A stretch of 64,000 nt of DNA from Larimichthys crocea (GCF_000972845.2 NC_040011.1:24532379-24596378); one strand, 5' to 3'; positions 51,003 to 64,000 are shown, numbered from the stretch's first letter. Numbers and translations are program-made. The notes: generated from the sequence alone by a model not told the origin.

Positions 51003-53616
51003 GACAAAGGTTCCTGATGGACCAACTCAAATACTTAATTATGGTTTGGAAAAGTGTGGTTAGAGTTTATAAAAAGGGTGAATGTTATTAAGAGGACCTT
51101 TGGTTACGTGTATGAACATAAAAACACTTCAGTCTAATAAAAACAAGAAGACAAACATCATGGTCATCACTGTAAAAAGGAAATACTTTGTCCCTTTAAT
51201 GGTTTAATGAAGTGACACACAGTAAAAGTTTTCCCAAACATTTCAGGACCATGAATTCAGTTCAGTCAAATAATTCAGGACTGTCAAACTAGACTGTGAT
51301 CCCTGCTATGACCTGCATCCTGAATGAGTAAAAGAACACTGATGATGTGACGTAGATTAACAAATAGCTGTCATCGACTCTTAGAAGCAGTTTGATGAGG
51401 GTCTACTGTCGAATGCATAAGACAAGACCGACTGCCTGACAGATTGTGACTGTGGGAAGCATGTACAGAATCATAAACGACCACAGTGCAAATATACTAA
51501 CCAGGATTACTCACAATGTATGAAACTGCAGACACAGTGCAGATGTCCAGAATCCTTAATTCTGAAGACCAATTGGGGGACAATAGCTGTACAAAAGAAA
51601 ACAGGATGCAGACTGTATGCAAAGAAGGTTTAGTGCATGGAACTGAACACTTTGCAGGCACTACACTTCGATACTTACAAGATACATTGGCAATCAATGG
51701 CTAACAGTGGAAACACCCCTACAATATCAATCTTGATTTGCACAAGATGTGTCCTCTACCTTCTAAATTGTGCCCCGACTGGACCCGTTTGATGGAGTGC
51801 ATATTGTGTTAGCGACAACTAGGCAGGTGGATTTGTTTCTCACCTTCTCCACTTAATGGCATGTGAAGTAAGCTGATTCAATTCCCAGTGCCCGCACCTA
51901 GCTGAGTACACCACAGAAGGACAGTGCTAAAAGATTTATTGGACAAGAGCGTGTATGTGAAAGTTTGCCGATGGCTTGATGTAAAACATTTAAGTCAAAC
52001 TGGCAGAAAGTATATACAAGGTGAAAGAAGAAAAATGAGCTACAGTGTTTTTGGTTAAACAGAAGCTGGAAGTTAGATTGAAGAAATTGTCATTAAAGAC
52101 AAAAAAAGCGATGTGACAACTCAGGTCACATGCCGCTAAATGCAACATATTAGAGTATGATTTATTAACACGGATTCTCTGACAGCTGGTGTGAGAACTA
52201 AATAGCTTTGAATTTGTTCCACTTGTGTTTTCACAGCCCGTCAAGGTAACTTAATCACATTTGCATAAATATTATTTAATAAGATACCGGTCTTTAGACG
52301 ATATGTCATTTACTAACATGTTCATGGAGAAATACGTATTACCTTTGACCATAATATGCAGAGGTATGGATCTTAGAAAAAAAAACAACTATGACGCTGT
52401 TTGCTCCAGTTACTCATAATGGCCCCTAAGAGCCATTTAAAAGTCATTTATAGCTTTCCCTCCATACAAATCAGGAGAGTCAAAGAAATGACAGCAGCGT
52501 CGGAAATGTGCTCTGTAATGATTAACAGTTCCCCTGATTCAAGCCGATGTCTATGCCACTGTGTTGAACTCCCGGTTGCCATGTCTCATTATCCCCACCC
52601 CGCTAATGGAAGGAGGAGACAAATAATTCATCTGCCCTGATGGTGACATGGACCATAACAGGTCTCCTTGGGGGAGACTGAACAGCTTGTCAGTCAGAGG
52701 ATGGAGGGTGAGAAAATAAGATACTCCAAGCGACAGTAACACACAGGTTTAATGCTGCTGTATATGGTTTGTCACCCTAATCCACATCTAATCTGCATTT
52801 CTCACCTCTGTATTTACAATAAAAAACATTAGTGCAATGCCTTTCATGTGTGAATTTATTAAACTGCAGGAAGTCAAAAATGTAAAACATCACATTGTTA
52901 TTAAATTGCAGCACATATCTTAAAGCGACAAATGCTAACATGAAGGCTGTTTGTAGGGTCTTATTTGAATTATGTGTATCTGCAAATTGCAGTCATTTTA
53001 ATGCTTTGTGGGCTTCAGAAGGAACAGCTGTTACCTGGGCAGCAGCTAATGGTGAAAACAAATAAATAATAAACTGGATGGATTTGCAGCAGCTGTCAAA
53101 TTGGCTTAAATACAAACACACACACAGAGACGAGAAACTAATTGGAAAAAAAACAATTACATATTAACTCCACACTCACAGATTTCCCCCCAAACTATAT
53201 ATTTTTAGATTACCACTTAAATTGCAGTTTTTGTACACTACACTTTGGCATGTTTTGATTTGCTTGCACATTACATATCATCATTTTGCTGAGGAAGAGC
53301 TGCACTGGAAGTAAAAATCTCCCTGGCTGGGTTTAAACGAGACTGAAATGTAGCCTGTACATACACTGGTACAGGAAGCCAAGCAAGCAGAGTTTAATTG
53401 AAATGCAGTCTGGAAAGTGCAGACTCTATGAATCAAAACAATACAAAAATGGACCAAAAATACAAAACTATATTCTGCTTTCCCGAACAGTGTCAGTTTC
53501 TCTAAACTATTTTTACCTCACAGTTATAAGGCCTGAAGTCTCCAAACTGCACTGCTGTCAAATGTCACCACAGAATCAAGACAAATTCACAACTTAACTT
53601 TGCTAAAGTAAAACTC
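51003..53616. other. Gene-free unique DNA, 2.6 kb
   Basis: No exon supported. Overlapping frames at 51497-51704 are antisense to each other with no domain. Positions 52880-53100 are repeat-free with clustered E-box, TAAT and ATTTGCA-like cores and could be a conserved non-coding element. Confidence 0.4.
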
Positions 53617-54302
53617 AAGAGACATGTTGCAGCCTCCAGACCTTAAAAAAACTTGTCTGTCAGTGCATGAAGGAGAAGAAGACTTGGCTCTGAATTTAAA
53701 CAAAGGCTTAACAAAATTAGATAACTCTTGTAGGTTATCTGAAAAAACACCCAGATGTATGGTAATAGTTCTAATAATTAAAATGGACACCTAGCAGTTG
53801 TATACATGATACAAGCCTCATACTTAGGTCACAAGATGATTACTGAGAAAACTTGATTCGCTGATGAACCGCCAGGAAAAGCTGGTAAATAGATCATGAC
53901 TACACTGTGTAACATTTCTACCATAAAATGGTACACTGACTTGTAATCAGATGAGTGTCTTTCCTACTCTGCGTCACATAAGTCTGTTTCTGCACTATGT
54001 AACTTTATGCTTTGAAAGATCACCCATGAGATGTATGTATGAATGTAACGCTCTATGGCACTAAGTCAAACACAAGCAACTATTTCAATGAGAACAAATA
54101 TGAGCTTATTTGTAGTGAGACAATCTTAGTTCCAAGGTATGCTAGAGAATGTAATTAACAAGTCACTTGTTGGAGGACTTTCTCACCTCTGAACAGCTGG
54201 CATATCGCGACATGAAATAGGCGTGAATGTCTGATTGATGCTTTCGTGAAATTACAGAACCCCGCCCCAAACAATCCTGACAGAGAGTAATGTACTTTAG
54301 CG

Positions 54303-54358
54303 TACATATATATATATATATATATATAATATAGATATATATATATAATAGATATAGC
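54303..54358 (+). repeat. (AT)n microsatellite in copy A
   Basis: AT-rich, self-complementary run. Its counterpart in copy B is 57876-57953, which is longer and differently interrupted. Confidence 0.85.
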
Positions 54359-54720
54359 ACAGTGGCATTGTAAAAAGAACAGCTCAGTTAAAGTGGGGAA
54401 AACAGATGCAATTCATCAGCTGTGTAATCAGCCATGAACAGGAAATACTTAACTATAATTGTCCCTAGCTGACCTTTTAGGAGAGATGACTTGTTAATGC
54501 AGTACAATGCACCTAAGTCAAGTGTCAAACCTGAGGGAATAAGAGGCAGCTTCGTGTGAAAATGGCAGTGGCTTGACGGAAGAAGGATGCAAACGCTCCA
54601 TCACTAAAGTGCTTTTCTCGTGCTCAGACTCGGAAAGTTTCCACCACTGAATGAGCTAATTTATTTTCACAGGCTGAAAGACAATTGCCTCCTGAGCTCA
54701 GTGTCGGCTCTGTTGTTCTG

Positions 54721-54721
<1 letters not shown>

Positions 54722-54782
<61 letters not shown>
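54722..54782 (+). repeat. (TG)n microsatellite in copy A
   Basis: About 30 TG units. The counterpart in copy B (58312-58389) has about 39. Frames with Cys-Val runs here are microsatellite translations. Confidence 0.95.
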
Positions 54783-54785
<3 letters not shown>

Positions 54786-56991
54786 TGTGCCATGTTTGTA
54801 TACTCCAATGCTCGAGCAAAAGATTAAATGTGTAAAGAGAGTAGTTTGAGGTTGATAAATTGAGGCTTAAATGGTAATATTAATCATTATCTCTGCTGAT
54901 AATAAAACAGTGAACAAAAAACAACTACTTTTGTGTGACCCATGGTCTGCAGTTGATATATTTTGTGTGTACACATCCATGTGCCTTGGCTATAGCAGAA
55001 AGTTGCACAGTAACATTTATTTGTGAATCTGTGGTGTGTGACTCTCTCATCGCAGACAGTAAAAAAAGTTAACAGTTAATTTAAGGTAAGGTATTTGTAT
55101 GTTTGCCTCCTGTCTCACGACTGACTGGCGATGATGCTGCATCGCTCCTTTGGAGCAGTTAATACTTTAAGCAGGGCTATGCAAGTATTGGATGCTACAA
55201 CACAACTAATAACAGCTTCTATTTTAGACTGTCGAAATGGTTTGGACTGAGTCAAACTTTCTTAAAGTGTGAAAACAAGATGCACATGTTTTCACCTCTG
55301 CAAGCCAATTCACAAATTGTGGCGATTTCATGGAAATGAACTGATTTGTTATGTTATTTTGATGCCAGGAATATAACTAGTGAGCAGCAACCTCCATGGC
55401 TGTGCCAAAAACTGCAGTCCTTCAAACGGCCACTTGAAGCTGGCTCCCCATATTAAACCTCACAACAGAAATGTTTACAGCCTGGAACAAAAAATGGTTT
55501 GGGTCTCTAAAACTAATTTCCCTGTTTATGACAACTGTACTGAGGCTGAATTTCTACATAACTCACCCGTTCACATATTACATTAAGTCTTAAATGTATG
55601 CATAAATGAGTGGTCACTTTGATTTACAGATGGGTGCTGTTACGGGTGGCTTGTTTGAGCACTCAGGCCTTCAGCTTGCCTCATGTCCACTGACAATACA
55701 TGTCTTTTCCCATTTTAAGATCAGCTATGGGGTGGCAGAGGCAGGACTGCCAAGATGGCTACCAGAGCTACTGTAGCACAGTCTGAGATTCACATACAGT
55801 ACAGCTCTTCAGAAACCTGTGGGAGATGTGTATAAGTATATAGTCTATAATCACCTGAAAATATAGACAGCTGTGCAGTGTGGCCAAACATCTCATAACT
55901 TCCATTATTTACAACTGTAATTGGTCGAACTTCCAAAGCCTGAAATGTAAATGCATGCAGGCTTTCTACTTCAAATAAGAAATTATGTCAGCATTAAATA
56001 TGTGTCTCCATTCACAGAACGCCTTCACCCCTTTAGACTGGCTTGTACTTCTTTAAAGAAGAGGTATCTTCTGTTTCTACATGAGCGGTGCACTAACTAG
56101 GGCACAGCATGAGGCCTTTTAAGTCTTACCTCACCTGGATTATCAAGGGGGACTAACCACACACTGCTGCACAGCATAAAAAAAAATGAAATGTGAGGCA
56201 TAAACCTGGTTATTTGGATTTGGAACAGATGTTTGAAGAAGGAAACAGAGGAGTTAAAAACCTAAAGGGTGAAGAGAAAAGGTTTGTCATGTCATGCCTG
56301 TGGTGCTGCTGTGTGCTGTGCTAGCTTTTATGCTAATTAAAATGCATACAACTCTCATGATAATGCATTACCACACATACAGAAATGTAGTGTTCTGTTT
56401 TCTTTTCTTTCTTTTTAAAAAACAACAACCGTCTCTAAGGTGCTGGTGTTACTATGTTCCAAACGGTAATGCATAATAATAATAAAAACGATTTGCCAGT
56501 ACACAAATGTATCTGATTGTGTTGATTTAACTCTCCTTTTGGGAGGTTTTCCATCTTTTTAAAGGGTCTAATTGTTGAGGATGTAAAACCCTCTGAGGCA
56601 AATTTGTGTTTGAGTTTGACCTACAGTATATTAATAATGACTTCACATGTGACAAGGAAGGAACATTATGTCCTAAATGAGTAGTGAAGGCACACGAGGC
56701 ATCTGAAAGGAGAATAATAGTTAATTTAATAATAAATATTAAACATTATTATTTTAATAATAATTATAATAGATAGTGTATAGATAATAATAATAGAAAA
56801 ATGACCAAAACTCTGCGGTCAGTGTCCAGAGATGAAAGAAAAGAGAAGAAGAGGAGGAAAAAAACACGACAAAGACGGAGGTACAGTGAGTATAATGAGT
56901 ATGAGTATAATGTCATTAAAAATTATTTGTCTATTGCAGAACAATAATAACTGTTAGTCTAACGCAGTTTGCTAATCAATAAATAGCTAAC

Positions 56992-57198
56992 CTAATCTGG
57001 TGAAGAGTGAATGGAGAACCTGTGTATTTCAGCAGGAGCTTAATTGAAGATGAGCCCCAGGTGTGTGCTGCAGCAGCTGCCTGTGTCAGAGACCCGCCCC
57101 TAGGAGGGAGGGAGAAACACAAGGAGGGGAGGAGACAACAGGGCAGCACAGATGTGGATGTAACAATGATACCCAAAGGCAGGGGAGGCAACAACACT
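56992..57198 (+). repeat. LTR-like fragment between the two duplicated copies
   Basis: A GC-richer, purine-rich 207 bases unrelated to copies A and B. Positions 57003-57055 recur in inverse orientation at 60573-60624, just beyond copy B. Composition (gacccgcccc, gggagggagaaacacaagg, ending near gtaaca) is reminiscent of LTR sequence, but no complete LTR is present. A frame over it (57007-57273) has no domain. Confidence 0.45.
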
Positions 57199-57875
57199 AA
57201 GAGACATGTTGCAGCTCCAGACCTTAAAAAAACTTGTCTGTCAGTGCATGAAGGAGAAGAAGACTGGCTCTGAATTTAAACAAAGGCTTTACTAAAAGTG
57301 ATAAACAAAATTAATAACTCTTGTAGGTTATCCTGAAAAAACACCCAGAGGTAAGGTAATAGTTCTAATAATAAAATGGACACCAGCAGTTGTTATACAT
57401 GAACAAGCCTCAACTAGGTCACAAGATGATTACTGAAAAACTTGATTCACTGATGAACGCCAGGAAAAGCTGGTAAATAGATCTGACTACACCCCCAGTG
57501 TGAACATTTCTACCAAAAATGGTACACTGACTTGTAATCAGATGAGTGTCTTTCCTATCTGCATCACATAAGTCTGTTTCGCACTATGTAACTTTATGCT
57601 TTGAAAGATCACCCATAATGTATGTAGAATGTACGCTCTAGGCACTAAGTCAAACACAAGCAACTATTTCAATGAAACACAATATGAGCTTATTTGTAGT
57701 GAGACAATCTTAGTTCCAAGGTATGCTAAGAATGTAATAACAAGTCACTTGTTGAAGACTTTCTCACTCTGAACAGTGCATATCGCAACATAAAGGCGTG
57801 AATGTCGATGATGCTTTCGTGAAGTTACAGAACCCCGCCCCAAACATCCTGACAGAGAGTAATGTACTTAGCGTA

Positions 57876-57953
57876 CATATAATATTAATATATCTATATA
57901 ATATAAATAATAAATATATATATATATTATATATATATTATATATATATATAA
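57876..57953 (+). repeat. (AT)n microsatellite in copy B
   Basis: AT and AATA runs, the counterpart of 54303-54358 with a different structure. Confidence 0.8.
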
Positions 57954-58310
57954 ATACACAGTGGCATGTAAAAGAACAGCTCAGTTAAAGTGGGAAAACC
58001 AATGCAATTCATCAGCTGTGTAATCAGCCATGAACAGGAAATACTTAACTATAATTGTCCCTAGCTGACCTTTTAGGAGAGATGACTTGTTAATGCAGTA
58101 CAAGCACCTAAGTCAAGTGTCAAACCTGAGGGAATAAGAGGCAGCTCGTGTGAAAATGGCAATGGCTTGACGGAAGAAGGATGCAAACGCTCCATCACTA
58201 AAGTGCTTTCTCGTGCTCAGACTCGGAAAGTTTCCACCACTGAATGAGCTAATTTATTTTCACAGGCTGAAAGACAATTGCCTCCTGAGCTCAGTGTCGG
58301 TGTTGTTCTG

Positions 58311-58311
<1 letters not shown>

Positions 58312-58389
<78 letters not shown>
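58312..58389 (+). repeat. (TG)n microsatellite in copy B
   Basis: About 39 TG units, the counterpart of 54722-54782. Confidence 0.95.
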
Positions 58390-58390
<1 letters not shown>

Positions 58391-59294
58391 TCCAATGTTT
58401 GTATACTCCAATGCTCGAGCAAAGATTAAATGGTAAGAGAGTAGTTTGAGGTTGATAAATTGAGGCTTAAGGTAATATTAATCATTTCTGCTGATAATAA
58501 AACAGTGAACAAAAAACAACTACTCTTTTGTGTGACCCATGGTCTGCAGTGATAATATTTTGTGTACACATCCATGTGCCTTGGCTATAGCAGAAAGTTG
58601 CACAGTAACATTATTTGTGAATCTGTGGTGTGTGACCTCTCCATCGCAGACAGTAAAAAAAGTTAACAGTTAATTTAAGGTAAGGTATTTGTATGTTTGC
58701 CTCCGTGCTCACGACTGACTGGCGAGATGCTGCATCGCTCCTTTGAGCAGTTAATACTTTAAGCAGGGCTATGCAAGTATTGGAGCTACAACACAACTAA
58801 TAACAGCTTCTATTTTAACTGTCGAAATGGTTTGGACTGAGTCAAACTTTCTTAAAGTGTGAAAACAAGATGCACATTTTTCACCTCTGCAAGCCAATCA
58901 CAAATTGTGGCGATTTCATGGAAATGAACTGATTTGTATGTTATTTTGATGCCAGGAATATAACAAGTGAGCAGCAACCTCCATGGCTGTGCCAAAAACT
59001 GCAGTCCTTCAAACGGCCACTTGAAGCTGGCTCCCCATATTAAACCTCACAAGCAGAAATGTTTACAGCCTGGAACAAAAAATGGTTGGTCTCTAAAACT
59101 AATTTCCCGTTTATGACAACTGTACTGAGGCTGAATTCTACATAACTACCCATTCACATATTACAATTAAGTTTAAATGTATGCATAAATGAGTGGTCAC
59201 TTGATTTACAGATGGGTGCTGTACGGGTGGCTTGTTTGAGCCACTCAGGCCTTCAGCTTGCCTCATGTCCACTGACAATACATGTCTTTTCCCA

Positions 59295-59334
59295 TTTTAA
59301 GATCAGCTATGGGGTTTTAAGATCAGCTATGGGG
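59295..59334 (+). repeat. 20-bp tandem duplication specific to copy B
   Basis: The unit ttttaagatcagctatgggg is present twice in a row here but once in copy A (around 55720). It is one of the few differences between A and B that looks like a real event rather than a base-level error. Confidence 0.85.
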
Positions 59335-60560
59335 TGGCAGAGGCAGGACTGCCAAGATGGCTACAGAGCTACTGTAGCACAGTCTGAGATTCACATACAG
59401 TACAGCTCTTCAGAAACCTGTGGGAGATGTGTATAAGTATATAGTGTATAATCACCTGAAAATAAGACAGCTGAGCAGTGTGGCCAAACGTCTCTATAAC
59501 TTCCATTATTTACAACTGTAATTGGCGAACTTCCAAAGCCTGAAATGTAATGCATGCAGGCTTTCTACTTCAAAATAGAAATTATGTCAGCATTAAATAT
59601 GTGTCCCATTCACAGAACGCCTTCACCCCTTTAGACTGGCTTGTACTTCTTTAAAGAAGAGGTATCTTCTGTTTCTACATGAGCGGTGCACTAACTAGGG
59701 CACAGCATGAGGCCTTTTAAGTCTTACTCACTGGATTATCAAGGGGGACTAACCACACACTGCTGCACAGCATAAAAAAAAAGAAATGTGAGGCATAAAC
59801 CTGGTTATTTGATTTGGAACAGATGTTTGGAAAGGAACAGAGGAGTTAAAAACCTAAAGGGTAAAGAGAAAAGGTTTGTCATGTCATGCCTGTGGGGCTG
59901 CTGTTGTGTGTGCTAGCTTTTATGCTAATTAAAATACATACAAACTCTCATGATAATGCATTACCACAACACTACAGAAATGTAGTGTTTGTTTGTTTTC
60001 TTTTCTTTCTTTTTAAAAAACAACAACAACCGTCTCTAAGGTGCTGGTGTTACTATGTTCCAAACGGTAATGCATAATAATAATAAAAACGATTTGCCAG
60101 TACACAAATGTATCTGATTGTGTTGATTTACCTCTCTTTGGGGGTTTTCCATCTTTTTAAAGGGTCTAATGTTGAGGAGTAAAACCCTCTGAGGCAAATT
60201 TGTGTTTGAGTTTGACCTACAGTATATTATAATGACTTCACATGTGACAAGGAAGGAACATTATGTCCTAAATGAGTAGTGAAGGGGGCATCTGAAAGGA
60301 GAATAATAGTAATTTAATAATAAATATTAATAATTATTATTTAATAATAATTATAATAATAGTGTATAGATAATAATAATAATAGAAAGACAAAACTCTG
60401 CGGTCAGTGTCCAGGGAGAAAAGAAAAGAGAAGAAGAGGAGGAAAAAACAACGACAAAGACGGGAGGTAAGTGAAGATAATGTCATTAAAAATGATTTGT
60501 CTATTGCAGAACAAATTAACTGTTAGTCTAACGCAGTTTGCTAATCAATAAAGAGCTAAC

Positions 60561-60934
60561 ACACACACTGAAGCTCATCTTCAATTAAGCTCCTGCTGAA
60601 ATCACCGGTTCTCCATTCACTCTTCTGCCAGATTTTTACAGTTTCCCCCGTGGTAACTTATCAGGCTCCCCTTCGGTTTGACTTGTACTTCCAGTGTTTT
60701 TGATACTCCTTGTGCTTTCCTGGTCTTCCTGTGTTTTGTCCCTCCCTGTGTTCCTGGCTTGTTTTTGACCCTGAGCTCCCTGTGCTACAGATCACCTAAC
60801 CCTGCTCAGCAGCTCCAACCCGAACCCCCTCCTCTCCCGGACCCGCTCCTCTTCCGGACCAGCTCCTCTCCCGGACCTTACCCACTGTCTCCTCTCCTCT
60901 CCCCCTTTTTTGGTGTCCCTGAATAAAACTCCCA
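60561..60934 (+). repeat. LTR-like fragment ending at the gap
   Basis: Begins with the inverse of 57003-57055 (at 60573-60624). A block at 60634-60677 recurs at 61281-61317, and a C/T-rich stretch (60780-60910) follows, with an aataaa signal at 60922-60927 shortly before the N run. The order of pyrimidine-rich sequence and polyadenylation signal resembles the R region of a fish LTR retrotransposon. No intact LTR boundaries are visible. Frames on either strand here run into the gap and are not genes. Confidence 0.4.
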
Positions 60935-60944
60935 NNNNNNNNNN
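60935..60944. other. Assembly gap (10 N)
   Basis: Ten consecutive N. The small round number suggests a placeholder of unknown true length. It lies between two partial copies of the same short motif (60634-60677 and 61281-61317). Confidence 0.98.
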
Positions 60945-61443
60945 CCAAAGGACTGGCACACCTGGCACGGTGAGCGGCCAACCCAGGTATGAGGAGGAAG
61001 AAAAGGACCTGGAAGAGCAATGAAGATGGTCGTGTCCCATTGTCCAGAACTACAAAGAGAAGGCAGGAGTGGGCTAGGATGAAGGAAGACAGCAAGAATG
61101 AGGAATGAAAGAACATGATGAAGATGAGAATTACCGGTCTGTTGTACAGAAGTGGACCAGCAGAAAAGTAGCAATGCTTCCTGCTACTTTATAACTGTCC
61201 ACCCCTGTATGATAGACTGGTAAGGGAAGGTGGATGATAGGAGGGAACAGTCTGCTGTCCAGGCGTAAACAAGAGAGATCTTTACAGTTCCCCCGTGGTA
61301 ACTATCAGGCTCCCCTTCCGATTGTGAACTCAGCGTCCGCCTCTTTGGTCCAATTTACCACCTGTCATCACAGAAAGATCTAGCCACAATGGACCACGCG
61401 GACGCTGATGCTCTTCAGCACACCATTACCAGCCAAGATTATA
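60945..61443 (+). repeat. Retroelement-like leader interrupted by a Tc1 insertion
   Basis: About 500 bases between the gap and the Tc1 element. The motif at 61281-61317 repeats 60634-60677. The last part (61340-61388) leads into a Met codon whose short frame resembles a Ty3/gypsy gag start (separate entry). I read this as the 5' leader of an LTR element cut by the transposon. The rest of the retroelement is not present on the far side (63001 onward). Confidence 0.35.
61389..61443 (+). pseudogene. Possible start of a Ty3/gypsy gag frame, cut by Tc1
   Basis: An ATG at 61389 after gccaca begins MDHADADALQ and stays open for 17 codons up to the Tc1 insertion point. Short acidic starts of this kind (Met-Asp-x-Ala-Asp) are typical of gag in fish gypsy elements. 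The fragment is too short to prove this and no gag sequence continues after the Tc1 element. Non-functional in any case. Confidence 0.35.
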
Positions 61444-61659
61444 CACGTGGACAAAATTGTTGGTACCCTTCGTTCAATGAAAGAAAAATTCACAATGGTC
61501 ACAGAAATAACTTCAATCTGTAAAAAGTAATAATAAATATAAATTCTATGAAATTTAACCAATGAAAGTCAGACACTGCTTTTCAACCATGCTTCAACAG
61601 ACTTATTTAAAAAAAATAAACTCATGAAACATGCCTGGACAAAAATGATGGTACCCTTA
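61444..61659 (+). repeat. Left terminal repeat of Tc1 (IR/DR)
   Basis: Outer motif ggacaaaattgttggtaccc at 61449-61468 and inner motif ggacaaaaatgatggtaccc at 61637-61656 are direct repeats. The whole block matches the complement of 62782-62994 with only a few differences. Confidence 0.85.
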
Positions 61660-61822
61660 GAAAAGACTGAAAATAATGTGACCAAAGGGACATGGTAATT
61701 CAAGGTGTGTCCACTAATTAGCATCACAGGTCTCTATAAGCAGAAATCAGTCAGTGGGCCTATATATAGGACTACAGGTAGTCACTGTGCTGTTTGGTGA
61801 CATGGTGTGTACCACACTCAAC

Positions 61823-62994
<1,172 letters not shown>

Positions 62995-62996
62995 TG

Positions 62997-64000
62997 TATA
63001 CATATACATATACAATTAAGTTAAACTGGACAAGCCATAAACTCAAATCGGCGCATAATGGTCAAACTCCCACTATTGACAAACAAGAAATTCACAGTGA
63101 AAAAACAATAAATCTTCACAAACACTAGTGCAGCACTTCTGTTAGTGGTATTTCAAGTCACAGGCACCACCCTCATCTTTTCCTCTTTGCTATACTTGCA
63201 GTTATTGCTGTCTATGTAGGTGAACAATGCTTGAGATAAGAGTGTGAAAGTAGGCGCGGGTAGATATTTCCTTTCTAAACAACTTTAAATTCATTAAATT
63301 TCATTTTGTTCATATGTTTGTACGTAGATGTCCCATTTTTGGTTTCTATGTGAATCTAAGATGATTTAGATTTATTTTTCTGTGACTGAATTCCTCTTGT
63401 TAAACATTTAATTGTCTGCATTTGATTGTGTCTTATATTGAAACATTGAAATAAAAAAAATTAAAACTTGAAATTATCATCTTATTTTAAATTGAAATGT
63501 GATTGATCAAATGTAATTCATCTGCTTAGTTTAAACGGAGCTCTCCTGTGTACAAATATATGACAAAATCCATCCATAAATCAGATATTTATAGAGTGTA
63601 TATACTGGAAAATTATGAAATGATGAAGATTTGTAGCTCTGGTAGACCCAACAAAATTGTTGAGCTGGATGCAGATTCATTCATTCAAGTCTTTGGGTGT
63701 ATCTCGAAGAATTCAAACAAATTGTTATAAAAATAGAAAATATTATTTGAATCTAAGTCATTTTTATTAATTCCAGCTGTTCTATATACGCATGATACAC
63801 ATTGAATTTCATACAGTTGTACAATCTGTTAGTATTTTACCCCTTAATATACATGTCCTTCAATCATTCTGTAGTAGTTGGGTGGTTTAAGTAATGGGTC
63901 ATTTAGTGGAGATGTTAAACTCTGTCTCATCCCATCTGTAGTGTAAGTAAAATGTATATATGAGATTTACAGTGTACCACTAGATATATATTTTTAATTA
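62997..64000. other. Gene-free AT-rich DNA
   Basis: Starts with tatacatatacatatac-type sequence at the transposon border, then AT-rich unique DNA. A frame at 63548-63730 has no domain. Nothing else recognised. Confidence 0.45.

Larger units (their letters stand above)
53617..56991 (+). repeat. 3.4 kb direct duplication, copy A
   Basis: Aligns end to end with 57199-60560. Homology begins at aagagacatgttgcag and ends at agctaac, with unrelated flanks outside. No open frame of interest is shared. It contains an AT microsatellite (54303-54358) and a TG microsatellite (54722-54782). There are no terminal inverted repeats and no coding sequence, so it is not an obvious transposon. Where compared by eye the two copies differ mostly by 1-2 base insertions or deletions, with few substitutions. 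Confidence 0.9.
57199..60560 (+). repeat. 3.4 kb direct duplication, copy B
   Basis: Second copy of 53617-56991. It is slightly shorter (3362 against 3375 bases), with many single-base losses relative to copy A, plus a local 20-base tandem duplication at 59295-59334 absent from A. Copy B ends 374 bases before an N gap. The pattern suggests either a recent segmental duplication with poorly polished sequence or an assembly duplicate of one locus. Confidence 0.9.

Noticed and set aside
53617..56991. Copy A as a large transposon
   Set aside because: No terminal inverted or direct repeats, no target duplication and no coding sequence were seen, so a segmental or assembly duplication is the simpler reading.
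60678..61174. Frames on both strands crossing the N gap
   Set aside because: They include unknown residues from the gap and Pro/Ser-rich low-complexity sequence of an LTR-like segment.

Overview
This window looks like gene-poor nuclear DNA from a teleost (ray-finned) fish. The evidence is long AT-rich stretches with no open frame above about 210 codons, many CA/TG microsatellites, two degenerate Tc1-type DNA transposons, a solo LTR, and several short inverted-repeat families of kinds common in fish. I found no host protein-coding exon, tRNA, rRNA or other RNA gene that I can defend. The many 60-140 codon frames have no recognisable domain and no splice context, and several are translations of microsatellites. 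The window is best read as a gene desert or a very large intron.

Layout. Positions 1-11.6 kb are mostly unique DNA with one TTAA-ended repeat at the left edge and a TG microsatellite near 7.1 kb. From 11.7 to 16.3 kb there is a full palindromic-type repeat (family P), two copies of another dispersed repeat (family Q) and, between them, a purine tract of about 480 bases. From 16 to 40 kb the DNA is largely unique with scattered repeat fragments and microsatellites (25.0, 27.3, 30.8 kb). At 40.5-41.7 kb lies a minus-strand Tc1 copy that has lost one end and part of its catalytic domain. At 45.0-46.5 kb is an old, degenerate tandem array. At 50.0-51.0 kb a perfect 17-bp-stem hairpin, a family P copy and an LTR with a 4-base target duplication lie close together.

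The right end is the most unusual part. A 3.4 kb segment (53617-56991) is repeated in direct orientation at 57199-60560. The two copies differ mainly by 1-2 base gains and losses, which suggests unpolished long-read sequence or an assembly duplication rather than ordinary divergence. LTR-retroelement-like fragments flank the second copy, a 10-N gap follows at 60935-60944, and a fresh-looking Tc1 element (61444-62996) sits inside what appears to be the start of a Ty3/gypsy gag frame.

Nothing here forms an operon or pathway. The only protein-coding remnants are the two dead Tc1 transposases and the short gag-like start. Several repeat-free stretches dense in homeodomain-type and E-box motifs are offered as possible conserved regulatory elements. 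That reading is inference from motif content and needs cross-species alignment.
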